64,000 bases of DNA from Meiothermus sp. Pnk-1. Its GTDB lineage: Bacteria > Deinococcota > Deinococci > Deinococcales > Thermaceae. A model generated the notes under the pieces. The model saw only the letters and a program-made list of their open reading frames with translations. It did no database searches and had not been told where the DNA came from. Shown in pieces: positions 1 to 7,097 of the stretch. Every line of letters begins with the position of its first letter. Position 1 is the first letter of the stretch. The translations under genes and the position numbers were made by a program. The stretch spans positions 62,001 through 126,000 of the forward strand of contig NZ_QKOB01000005.1 of the NCBI RefSeq assembly GCF_003226535.1, given 5' to 3'.

Positions 1-162
1 TTCGCGGACATACTCGAGGGAAGTCTTTTTCCCGGGTTTGAGTTTGACGGGTTTAGGTAGAGGGGGTTTGCCCGGCGCGGTAGGCTCAATAACTGGGAAG
101 TCTTCTGGCCATTCCTTGATGGGGGCAGTTTTTTCTTTGGGGGTTTTCCCTTCACGCTTCAT
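1..162 (-). CDS. partial hypothetical protein, N-terminal 54 residues
   Basis: A minus-strand reading frame starts at an ATG (complement of 160-162) and runs off the left edge. The visible 54 residues are Lys/Pro/Glu rich (begins MKREGKTPKEKTAPIKEWPE) and highly polar, with no recognisable domain. Its ATG overlaps the TGA of an upstream frame (159-161) as ATGA, the usual sign of translational coupling in this genome. I do not recognise the family; a small accessory or toxin-antitoxin protein is possible given the neighbours. Confidence 0.5.
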   Translation of the reverse strand, partial: MKREGKTPKEKTAPIKEWPEDFPVIEPTAPGKPPLPKPVKLKPGKKTSLEYVRE

Positions 163-336
163 GCCCTCAGCTTATCACGCTTGGTGGGCTTGCCACAGTT
201 CTCATGCCAGCCAGGGCCGAAGGCCACCAGGGCTTGCAGGGTGGCGATATTGCAGGTTGCGCAGGCGGCCCAGGCCGAGGTAGGGCCCGCCGGCCAGCTC
301 GAAAGCGTTGTCTTTGGCGAAGCCAGCGATGCTCAT
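159..336 (-). pseudogene. degraded or frameshifted small gene
   Basis: An ATG at 334-336 opens a frame (MSIAGFAKDNAFELAGG...) that stops near 204. The adjacent frame carries a plausible C-terminus (ATLQALVAFGPGWHENCGK...) ending with a TGA at 159-161 that overlaps the next start codon. The second frame has no start codon of its own, so a single frameshift around 235-255 would join the two into one gene of about 59 codons. Family not recognised. This could instead be two unrelated frames read by chance. Confidence 0.3.
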
Positions 337-491
337 TTACGTTTTAGCCATTTGCTGGGTGTGGCTAGAGAGTGGAAATGCGACATGCCCTTGAATCCTC
401 TCCAATCTCTTCTCCATTCAAGCTCAAAAATTTAGCGATGCCTGCGACCAGAAGTACCCTAGGCGGCCACATCGCAAATGCCAATGCGGTC

Positions 492-526
492 AATGAGTCG
501 CCCTTACGGGGCTTTTTGTTTGCGGC
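492..526 (-). repeat. isolated degenerate CRISPR repeat
   Basis: Positions 501-524 are identical over 24 nt to the core of the array repeat found at 1218-1477, and the final base also matches. The 9 nt that would form the crRNA 5' handle side (492-500) have almost no similarity to the repeat. Read on the minus strand, which is the inferred direction of array transcription, this is the end decay typical of a terminal repeat. It lies about 690 bp beyond the last recognisable array repeat, with a toxin-antitoxin pair in between. Confidence 0.75.
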
Positions 527-563
527 GCGCGATTTGCGGATTCAAGTTATGCGGCAGCGCGAC

Positions 564-966
564 TCACGAAATCTCCCTGAGAAACTGCCGCACCGTGGCG
601 ATGCGGAGGCCGCGCACCTTGAGCGAGAGCAAGTGGCCTTTGTCACCGGTTATCAGCGCATCAGCTTGGCCCTCGACGGCGATTGCCAAGATCGGGTTAT
701 CGTCGGGGTCGGGCGAGAGCTGGGGGCGATGTTTGGGCTGGATCAGGATCGCGGCTTTGCGCAGCCGCGCCCAACAGTTGGGCGCGGCGGACGGGCGAGA
801 TGTGGGCTTTGAACTTAGTTTGCAAGATCCGTTTGAGTTCAGCCAGTTGAGCTTCGGAGGTGAGCAGGTCAAAACGGCCTTCGATCCAGAGGTCCAACAC
901 CTTAGCGGCGGGGCCTTGGGTCAAGGTCCCCGCCACCAGGACGTTTGTATCGAGGACGAGCCTCAT
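564..966 (-). pseudogene. PIN-family toxin, broken by a 1-nt frameshift
   Basis: The N-terminal part starts MRLVLDTNVLVAGTL, the first PIN motif with catalytic Asp6. The C-terminal part, DPDDNPILAIAVEGQADALI..., matches the 'putative toxin, PIN family' group, but lies in the next frame. The frames join cleanly if one G is removed from the C run at 770-772, restoring QLLARLRKAAIL. The ATG overlaps the antitoxin stop codon (963-966). It is therefore a recently inactivated toxin or a homopolymer sequencing error. An intact product would be about 133 residues with PIN ribonuclease activity. Confidence 0.7.
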
Positions 967-1172
967 CGAAGTTTCTGGTAGACCTCTCGTTCGCTCAGCC
1001 CGCTTTGAGCGCGAATTTCACGCAGGAGCGAGCCCAACTCTTGGCGTGCCTGTTCGCGCTCGAGTTCCGCCCGAAGAAGGCTGATCAGTTCCCGCGACCA
1101 GCCGCGACCGCGTTCCTTCTTGAAGCGCTCTAGGGCCTCGGCGACGCTGTTCGGAAGGGTTACGCTTCGCAT
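963..1172 (-). CDS. antitoxin of PIN toxin pair
   Basis: A 69-residue protein, MRSVTLPNSVAEALERFKKE..., with a short beta-strand start followed by helices, as in ribbon-helix-helix or AbrB/Phd-like antitoxins. It sits directly upstream of, and overlaps by ATGA, the frameshifted PIN toxin, the standard antitoxin-toxin order. It would bind the toxin and the pair's own promoter. The pair lies between the CRISPR array and a lone degenerate repeat. Assignment as antitoxin rests mainly on gene order and size. Confidence 0.6.
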   Translation of the reverse strand: MRSVTLPNSVAEALERFKKERGRGWSRELISLLRAELEREQARQELGSLLREIRAQSGLSEREVYQKLR

Positions 1173-1217
1173 GCTTATAGGCTATCACAACCGCTTTCAG
1201 CACTGCTCCTCGAGAGC

Positions 1218-1477
1218 GTTGCATCCCCTTACGGGGCTTTTTGTTTGCGACTGTTTTTACTCCGCGTTTTTTTGCTGAACAATATTTATTTTGTTGCAAT
1301 CCCCTTACGGGGCTTTTTGTTTGCGACTGGTGATCAAGTGCAGCAAGTGCAAAAAAGAGTTTGTTCAGTTGCAATCCCCTTACGGGGCTTTTTGTTTGCG
1401 ACTCCTCAAGCTCGAGGAAGCAGAGGAGGCGGGTGACAGGGAGTTGCAATCCCCTTACGGGGCTTTTTGTTTGCGAC
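1218..1477 (-). CRISPR. CRISPR array, 4 repeats and 3 spacers
   Basis: Repeats lie at 1218-1251, 1293-1327, 1368-1402 and 1443-1477. The last three are identical 35-mers; the first is 34 nt, having lost one A. Spacers are 41, 40 and 40 nt. The repeat contains the hairpin CCCCTTACGGGG as in Thermus type III arrays. On the minus strand each repeat ends ATTGCAAC, the expected 8-nt crRNA handle, so I infer transcription from high to low coordinates with the leader at 1478-1700. The degenerate repeat at 1218 is then the leader-distal end. The array is very short for such a complete cas operon. Confidence 0.97.
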
Positions 1478-1823
1478 AGCATACCCCATAAAACCCCGTT
1501 CTGTACAGGGGTGCCGGAGGGTAGATTTATGAGAAAGTGGAGTTATCCACCGCCTCCCTGTGGATAAGTGGGGTGAAAAGCGGGGTTTGTGCCGATGGGT
1601 GCTTACTTCCCTGCACATTTAGATTTTGTGTCGCAGGGATTTGCGATGGAGAAGGGAAAAACTGGCTTTCAAGGTGCGCTGCGGGTGGCCCCGCTAGACA
1701 TTATAGCATTTTGCGCAAAACATAACGCCGGGTTTTGAGAAGCGGGCTTTGTGCCCTTCCAGACGGGGATGGTGGTCGCTTTCTCCGGCGAGGGGGTGCG
1801 ATCGCGCAGGGATTTTTTGCGGG
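1478..1823 (-). promoter_or_regulatory. CRISPR leader between cas2 and the array
   Basis: No convincing gene lies here. The stretch holds an extended -10 promoter reading into the array (1700-1708), an inverted repeat TTATCCAC (1543-1550) / GTGGATAA (1560-1567) whose right arm with 1559 forms a perfect DnaA-box nonamer on the minus strand, and two imperfect duplicated motifs: AGCGGGGTTTGTGCC near 1579 with AGCGGGCTTTGTGCC near 1742, and CGCAGGGATTT near 1632 and 1808. Leader status is inferred from the position beside the intact-repeat end of the array. Confidence 0.6.
1700..1708 (-). promoter_or_regulatory. extended -10 promoter of the CRISPR array
   Basis: The minus strand reads TGCTATAAT, a perfect TATAAT with the TGn extension. 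No good -35 hexamer is present 16-18 bp upstream, which the extended -10 can compensate for. Transcription would start near 1693 and cross about 215 nt of leader before the first repeat. It points toward the array and away from cas2. Confidence 0.55.
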
Positions 1824-2129
1824 CTAGTTGCTTTGCCCGTAGGGCAAACACGTTTTAAGGATCAGGTAGTCGGGGTTTTCGGAGATTCGGCCCACACCCA
1901 GCACCTCTACCGCTCCGCCTACGGGGTAGATGCGCACGCCGTCCTCGGTGGGCTCGAGCCTCTTCTGCAAAAGCTGCTTGAGCTGCTGAAGCTGTGCCGG
2001 GCTGAGCCAGCACTCGAAGACCGAGAGCTGCACCCGCTCGCCAAAGCCCTTGAGGGTGTTGGCCACCTTGACCGGGCGGCCATCGTCGGGGATGTCGTAG
2101 GTGATGGTGTAGAAACGTTCGGCAGACAT
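1824..2129 (-). CDS. cas2: CRISPR-associated endonuclease Cas2
   Basis: 101 residues, the usual Cas2 length, with a ferredoxin-like beta1 (FYTITYDIPDDGRPVKV), the conserved Asp in YDI, and the VQLSVFECWLS segment diagnostic of Cas2. It partners Cas1 in spacer capture and integration. It starts one base after the cas1 stop; the cas1 3' end (GGAGGTGAA) doubles as its Shine-Dalgarno. It is the last gene of the minus-strand operon and lies next to the leader, where new spacers are inserted. Confidence 0.95.
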   Translation of the reverse strand: MSAERFYTITYDIPDDGRPVKVANTLKGFGERVQLSVFECWLSPAQLQQLKQLLQKRLEPTEDGVRIYPVGGAVEVLGVGRISENPDYLILKTCLPYGQSN

Positions 2130-2130
2130 T

Positions 2131-3102
2131 TCACCTCCAAAGGTAGAAGGGCGTGTAGGGCTTGCGCCCCAGGATGGCCGCCTTGAGCCGGGCGGCCTGG
2201 GTTTCGATGAGTTCCTGGTAGGGCTTGCGGAAGCCCTTGGGGTGCTGGGCCTCCTGGTTCAGGCGCTCTTCCAGCAACTTGAGCAGCACCTTGCGGCCCG
2301 TGTCGTTGAGATAGACCCCGCCGTCGCGGGGTTCGGCGTGCTTCTGGGGGTCTAGCTCGCCGCGCAGGAAGGCCGCCGTCACCACGGCATCCACCACCGG
2401 AACCCGGAACTCCTCCATCAGGTCGAGGGCCAGGGCGGGGGCGCGGCGGCCCTCGGCGTGCAGCAGGCCCAGCTCGGGGTGCAGCCCGGCCAGTTGTAAG
2501 GCCAGCAGGACGCGGCCCAGCAGCACCATGTAGCCATAGGAGAGCGCGGCGTTCACGGCGTCGGTGGGGGGGCGGCGGTTGCGCCCGGAGAAGCCGTAGG
2601 GCGAGAGCACCGCCTGAAGCCCGGCGAAGTAGGCCCGTGCGGCGCCCCCTTCCAGGCCCCGCAAGGCCTCGAGGCCAGAAGCCTGGGGCAGGGCCGCAAG
2701 GGCAGAGCGGATTTCGGCCTGCTGGGGGGCGGTGGGGGCTTGGCGCGAGAGGCGCTCGAGCAGCATCAGCCCCGAGCGCAGCTTGCCCAGCAGGAAGCCT
2801 TGGGCAAAGGGTAGGGGGTTTTGCTGGGCCTGTAGCTGCGCCCGTAGCACCTCGGGGGCCAGGCCTTGGGAGGAGATGGCCTGCCCGTAGAGCTGGCCCT
2901 CGAGGGTGGCGTACAGCACCGGCACCCCCTGGCGCAACAAAAAGGCCAGGGCCGGGGTGGTGAGCCGCACGTTACCCCACACCACCACCCCCCGCACCTT
3001 GCGGGCGGGGAGTTCGGCCAGGGTTTGCCCGTCCAGCTCTACCTGCAGCCTTCCCTGACGCAGGCGCAGGGTGGAGGACTGCTCGGTGAGGTGGAGGGTC
3101 AT
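2131..3102 (-). CDS. cas1: CRISPR-associated endonuclease Cas1
   Basis: 323 residues. The N-terminal beta domain (MTLHLTEQSSTLRLRQGRLQ) is followed by the helical catalytic domain. The metal-binding residues are visible: Glu151 in GLEGGAARAYF, His215 in LLHAEGRR and Glu230 in LDLMEEFR. Cas1 is the integrase of the adaptation complex. Its ATG overlaps the TGA of the upstream csm6-like gene, and its stop is one base from the cas2 start, so adaptation and interference appear to be made from one transcript. Confidence 0.96.
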   Translation of the reverse strand: MTLHLTEQSSTLRLRQGRLQVELDGQTLAELPARKVRGVVVWGNVRLTTPALAFLLRQGVPVLYATLEGQLYGQAISSQGLAPEVLRAQLQAQQNPLPFAQGFLLGKLRSGLMLLERLSRQAPTAPQQAEIRSALAALPQASGLEALRGLEGGAARAYFAGLQAVLSPYGFSGRNRRPPTDAVNAALSYGYMVLLGRVLLALQLAGLHPELGLLHAEGRRAPALALDLMEEFRVPVVDAVVTAAFLRGELDPQKHAEPRDGGVYLNDTGRKVLLKLLEERLNQEAQHPKGFRKPYQELIETQAARLKAAILGRKPYTPFYLWR

Positions 3103-4562
3103 GCAAGGGGAATGGGCTCGAACCTGACCTCCGGTAGTCCCCCATGCCGGATGAACTCGGTCAATACTTCCGATAGGTTTTCAGCATTGGCTTCCGTAGG
3201 AAGCTCGAAGCCATGAGCAAAAACCGAGACATCGCGGGCGCTGGCTAAGCCGAGCACCTTGTTTGCGTTAATGGCCTTAGCTGGTTCATCGCCCAACGCC
3301 CGAAGCAAAAAGAAAGCGGTGCTCAAGTCTACGGCGCTTCTTTGCTCCAGTGCATCATCTGGCTTTGCCTTTGCCGCCTTGCGTTCATTCTGGTACTTCT
3401 CTTTGAGAACTTCGAGGGATATACCGAGTGCAGTGCACAACTGCTGAAAGTCTGGCTTTGCAGTATCGAAGCCTCTGAGCGCAAGGCGGTGTTGTAAAAA
3501 CAGCTCGAGGGCGCGGTAGCGCAGCAGCACGGCTTCGGCGATACGGCCCGTCTTTAGCCTTCGTCCGGCCATGAAGTCGAGGGCTGCCAGCGTCCAGGCA
3601 ACCTTGGTCGGTTCCGCAAGTGGGGCTGTACTCCGTTCTTTGCTAGACAGCGCACCCGTAAGCTGAATAATGGCCTCGAGCCCCTCCTTTTGAGCGCCAA
3701 TAGCATCGGTGTACTTGGCGAGGGGGCTTTGTTTGTATGGATGCTTTTGTAAAAGATCGAGCAGCTCTTCTAGCCGTGTTTTTGCCAGTTTAAACTGCGC
3801 GATATCTATGGATTCATAAGCTTCGGACAAGACCGCCTCGAGGCTGCGCGCCTTATTTTCTCGCTCTGCCGCTAGGTTGAAATTCTGCTTAGCTCGTAAA
3901 AAATCCCCTTGCGAATATGCTTCTTTGGCACGGTAATAGAGCCAGTCGGGTATTACCTCGCGAGGGTTCTCGAGGCGCTTCAAGAACTCCGTTCCTGCTA
4001 CGGGGCGGCGAAGCTGATCATCGTACTCTTCGTTATCCACGTAGTACACATGCGCCGTTCGGCCTTCCTCCGCTAGCGAAAAGGCAAACATGGCTAGCCC
4101 TGCAACCATCGCTTTGGTGCCGCCGGTGGGGTCGAAAGCGAGGGCTGCACTGAGAGATAGATCATCCACTATTTGGCGTACTTGCTTATAGATGTCCTCT
4201 GGGTCGCTGCGGCTAACCTGCACGGTCTTGATTCGATCAATACCCCATCCAAGCTCGGTTTCGATTGTTCGGCACTGCTTCTCCGTATCTGCGGTATGGA
4301 GTAGGTATACTTTTTCGGCGTTTAAGGCTTTTGCCGACAAGATAACCGGCTCCGGGGTAGTTCCCACAGTGTGAAAGGAAGCTGCGTAATCCTGTGCGCC
4401 TTTATCTACAAAGCCCTCCTTGGTCAGGGGCCAGATCTGGTTTTTATAGACTTCCTGCGCTTCTTTTGCCTGAGGGGTTGGCTCAACCCGAGGATTGCTC
4501 TGACCCAAAAGGCTTTTATACTTCTCCCAAAGCTCCCGCAAGTGCTCCTTGTTCCGGTTCAT
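3099..4562 (-). CDS. CARF-HEPN ribonuclease, Csm6/Csx1-like (TIGR02710-like)
   Basis: 487 residues. The N-terminal CARF domain shows FHTVGTTPEPVILSA (residues 63-77) and DPTGGTKAMVAGLAMF (144-159), the nucleotide-sensing signatures. The C-terminal region carries R443-x6-H450 (RDVSVFAH), a HEPN RNase motif. Such proteins are activated by cyclic oligoadenylate made by Cas10 and cleave RNA nonspecifically. The start at 4562 has a strong AAAAGGAGG; longer frames read into cas6. The gene overlaps the 3' end of cas6 by 47 nt and the cas1 start by 4 nt. It is longer and more divergent than classic Csm6, so a gene symbol is withheld. Confidence 0.85.
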   Translation of the reverse strand: MNRNKEHLRELWEKYKSLLGQSNPRVEPTPQAKEAQEVYKNQIWPLTKEGFVDKGAQDYAASFHTVGTTPEPVILSAKALNAEKVYLLHTADTEKQCRTIETELGWGIDRIKTVQVSRSDPEDIYKQVRQIVDDLSLSAALAFDPTGGTKAMVAGLAMFAFSLAEEGRTAHVYYVDNEEYDDQLRRPVAGTEFLKRLENPREVIPDWLYYRAKEAYSQGDFLRAKQNFNLAAERENKARSLEAVLSEAYESIDIAQFKLAKTRLEELLDLLQKHPYKQSPLAKYTDAIGAQKEGLEAIIQLTGALSSKERSTAPLAEPTKVAWTLAALDFMAGRRLKTGRIAEAVLLRYRALELFLQHRLALRGFDTAKPDFQQLCTALGISLEVLKEKYQNERKAAKAKPDDALEQRSAVDLSTAFFLLRALGDEPAKAINANKVLGLASARDVSVFAHGFELPTEANAENLSEVLTEFIRHGGLPEVRFEPIPLA

Positions 4563-5304
4563 CAGACCTCCTTTTTTCTCGCAGCAGATCGAACCCCCGC
4601 ACCCGCCCAAACCCTAAGCTGGTCTTGGCCCCTACCCCGGCGTAGAAGGCAAACCGCCCCAACGCCTGCAACCACTGGGCCTCGGTGGGGCTGGCCTTGG
4701 GCAGGTGGTAGACCACCCGGCCCACGAAGCCCACCCCCCGCTCGTCCGGGTTGGGCGCGATGCGGTGGGTGCGGCCCTGGAAAGCGCTCACCGTGAGGCG
4801 CTCCCAGGCCTGCTGCACCTCAAGGGGCACCTTGACCGGGGCGAAGGCGTTCCAGCGCTGGGTAAGCGAGTCGAGGACCAGTTTGGGCTCGGGCAGGGGG
4901 TAGCTGGTCCCCTTGCGGCGGAAGAAGGTGGGGCTGGCGAACTGGAGCCCCAGGCTGGCCGTGGCCTGGCCCTGGAAGAGCTTGGGGTAGGTGCTCACGC
5001 CGGCCCAGGGGTGCCCCTCCTGCAAGACAGCTTTCACCCGGCAGGGCTCCTTGAGCTTGACGCTCTGGCCCGCCAGGCCGAACAGGTGGGGCGAGAGGCG
5101 AGCATACAGCCCTTCATCCAGCAGGCTCACCCGCACCCACCACGCGCCCTCGGCCCCGCCCAGGCCCAGGCTGAAGGGGTTGGGCTGGGCCGCGTGAAGC
5201 TCGGGGTCTATTCCCTTGAGCAGGCCGTAGATCAGGCCGCGCCAGCCATCGGGGTCGGGGCGGGCGGGGCCTTCGAGGGGGAGAACCAAAGCCGCGAGAA
5301 TCAT
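4516..5304 (-). CDS. cas6: CRISPR RNA endoribonuclease Cas6
   Basis: 262 residues, with the C-terminal glycine-rich loop GVGAKTSLGFGRVRG that defines Cas6 and a candidate catalytic His at residue 37 (DPELHAAQ). Cas6 cuts repeats of the pre-crRNA, here leaving the ATTGCAAC handle. The start codon overlaps the stop of vapC as ATGA (5301-5304), so its translation is probably coupled to a toxin gene, which is unusual. The 3' end overlaps the csm6-like gene. Confidence 0.92.
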   Translation of the reverse strand: MILAALVLPLEGPARPDPDGWRGLIYGLLKGIDPELHAAQPNPFSLGLGGAEGAWWVRVSLLDEGLYARLSPHLFGLAGQSVKLKEPCRVKAVLQEGHPWAGVSTYPKLFQGQATASLGLQFASPTFFRRKGTSYPLPEPKLVLDSLTQRWNAFAPVKVPLEVQQAWERLTVSAFQGRTHRIAPNPDERGVGFVGRVVYHLPKASPTEAQWLQALGRFAFYAGVGAKTSLGFGRVRGFDLLREKRRSDEPEQGALAGALGEV

Positions 5305-5684
5305 GCCAGGTCGGTCTGGGCGAAGTCGTCGCCCACGTAGGCTAGGGGGAGGCCCGATACCTTGGCCACCGCGTAGCTCAGGCAGTCGCCAAAGTTGAGG
5401 GCCGCGGGGTGGCGGCCCTTGCCAAAGCGCCGGAAGGCCGAGAGGGCTTCATGGTAATGCTCCTCGGTAAAAGGCACCACTTCTACCCGAAGGCGGCGCA
5501 AAAAGTCTTCCAGTAAGAGTAGCTGCGCGACACCTTCCCGACGTATCAGCACCATGGCTGTTTCTACCAGCGTCGGAGCCCCTACCAGCAGCCGTTCGGC
5601 CTGGTTGAGCCGATGCGCAACCTCCGGATAACCGGGTTCGCGGAAGAGAATATGCAGCAGTACCGAGCTGTCCAGCACCATCAA
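5301..5684 (-). CDS. vapC: VapC-type PIN toxin inside the csm operon
   Basis: 127 residues. PIN-domain acidic residues are all present: Asp5 (VLDSSVLLHIL), Glu41 (TLVETAMVL), Asp100 (LNFGDCLSYA) and Asp119/120 (VGDDF). The motif HPAALNFGDC and GDDFAQTDL ending are typical of VapC ribonucleases. It overlaps vapB by ATGA upstream and cas6 by ATGA downstream, so it lies within the type III-A operon rather than in its own transcription unit. It appears intact and active, unlike the PIN toxin at 564-966. Confidence 0.92.
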   Translation of the reverse strand: MMVLDSSVLLHILFREPGYPEVAHRLNQAERLLVGAPTLVETAMVLIRREGVAQLLLLEDFLRRLRVEVVPFTEEHYHEALSAFRRFGKGRHPAALNFGDCLSYAVAKVSGLPLAYVGDDFAQTDLA

Positions 5685-5935
5685 AAGCCCTCCGGCCCAA
5701 AGCCCAGGATTTCTTCCTCTTCCTCCTTGGTAGGGCGGCGTCCTTTGGGCAATAGATCGTGCATCTCGCGCAGAAATTCCTCGATTACTTCGCTGCGCGG
5801 GCGCTCGGGCTGGGCCAGCCGGGCCTTGCGCTCCAGGAGGGCCTTGCGGATGGCCTCGGTCTTGGTCTCGCCCGCCAGGCGGGCCACCTCCTCGGCCAGG
5901 CGCTCGACCTCGGGGTTTTTCACGGTGAGGGCCAT
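5681..5935 (-). CDS. vapB: VapB antitoxin, PSK-type
   Basis: 84 residues. The N-terminus MALTVKNPEVERLAEEVARL continues with AGETKTEAIRKALLERKARL, the classic PSK/VapB antitoxin fold (Pfam Rv0623/PSK_trans_fac type). A longer frame upstream reads through csm5 in the wrong phase and is rejected. It starts 31 bp after the csm5 stop, the only gap in this part of the operon apart from csm1-csm2, and overlaps vapC. It neutralises VapC and would normally autoregulate; an operator or promoter could lie in the 31-bp gap. Confidence 0.92.
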   Translation of the reverse strand: MALTVKNPEVERLAEEVARLAGETKTEAIRKALLERKARLAQPERPRSEVIEEFLREMHDLLPKGRRPTKEEEEEILGFGPEGF

Positions 5936-5966
5936 GGGTTCAGTGTAGCTTGAAAAAAGCAGGGTT

Positions 5967-7097
5967 TCAGCAGGGCTCGAGCCGGGCAAGAGCCCAACCC
6001 AGCGGGAAGCCGTCTTTGGGGCTCGAGTGCCCGGCGGTTTTGCGGGTTTTGGGCTCCTGGCCCTCCTCACCATCGAGCAGCAGCGCCAGCCGAATGGAGA
6101 TGCGCCCGCTGCCAAAGCCAATGCGCAGGGGGAAGAGGCGGTTATCCTCGTTCATTCGCTTCTCCAGGGTCTCGTAGACCCTGAGCGCTTGTGCAAGACC
6201 GTGGTTTTGCGCGTATTCCCGCTCGAGGTGAAGCACCTCGCGGTAGTACTCCCGGCAGGCCTCGGCCAGCGCCTGGGCGGAAATGGCGTGGGACACCGTG
6301 TCCTTATGCCTTTGCCGGGCTAAGCCGGCGTGCAGGCGCAGGGTGGCTTGGAGCTTGGTTCCCACCCGGAACATCTCGGCCAGGATTACGGTCTGGTCCA
6401 TCTGGCCCCTGGGGTGGAACACCCCGATGCGGTTGAGCAAGAGGTTGTCGCTGGGGTCGCTGTCCCCCACCCGCACCTGCCGGAAGGGGTCGCGGTGGAG
6501 GTTGGGGCTGCGCTCGGTGGCGTAGTCCAGCACCAGGGCCTCAAAGGCCTGGGCGACAGGGGTTGATATCTTCTGGGGCGGCTGAATGAGCGGCCATTCG
6601 TCGCCTTGAACCCTCGGGCCCCACTGCCAGCGACTTTTGTACTCGATATCCCGCCCTTGCTGCACCACCCGCTTGAACAGCCAGGCCGTGCGCAGCGCGC
6701 CTTTGATGGACGATCCTGGCAGGTAGGCCCCCAGCGGGCTTCTGGGCAAGGGGCGGAACTCCAGACCTGCGGCATCGGTGGCATTTTTGACGGTGTTGAT
6801 GAAAGCCGGGGTTACCGGGAGGCGGCGCAGGATGGCCGGGGTGGGGTCTACCAGGCCGCTGCTCCAGAGGGATTGCAGGGTCTTCTGGGCTTGCTTGGGG
6901 CCTTGGGCGATGGCCTCGAGGTAGTTCTTTTGCTGGGTTTCGCTCAAAAGCTCCAAGAGCCGCCCCGCGTTCAGGATCAGGGCTTCCTTTTGGGCCTCGT
7001 CCACCAGGTAGCTGTAAGCCGGGAAGGCCTCCCCAGTGCCCACGTGGACGGGGCCCAGGAGCTCGAGCTCGAGGCGGTAACTCTCCAAAAAGCTCAT
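5967..7097 (-). CDS. csm5: type III-A CRISPR protein Csm5
   Basis: 376 residues, a RAMP protein with GPVHVGTGEAF near the N-terminus, the glycine-rich GAYLPGSSIKGALRTAWLF typical of Csm5, and IGFGSGRISIRLALLLDG near the C-terminus. Csm5 caps the 3' end of crRNA in the Csm complex. The start is the ATG at 7095-7097, which overlaps the csm4 stop (ATGA); the 644-codon frame seen upstream is csm4 read out of phase. Confidence 0.92.
   Translation of the reverse strand: MSFLESYRLELELLGPVHVGTGEAFPAYSYLVDEAQKEALILNAGRLLELLSETQQKNYLEAIAQGPKQAQKTLQSLWSSGLVDPTPAILRRLPVTPAFINTVKNATDAAGLEFRPLPRSPLGAYLPGSSIKGALRTAWLFKRVVQQGRDIEYKSRWQWGPRVQGDEWPLIQPPQKISTPVAQAFEALVLDYATERSPNLHRDPFRQVRVGDSDPSDNLLLNRIGVFHPRGQMDQTVILAEMFRVGTKLQATLRLHAGLARQRHKDTVSHAISAQALAEACREYYREVLHLEREYAQNHGLAQALRVYETLEKRMNEDNRLFPLRIGFGSGRISIRLALLLDGEEGQEPKTRKTAGHSSPKDGFPLGWALARLEPC

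Noticed and set aside
1245-1491. Short open frames across the CRISPR array
   Set aside because: They merely translate the repeat (SPYGAFCLR) and have no independent support.
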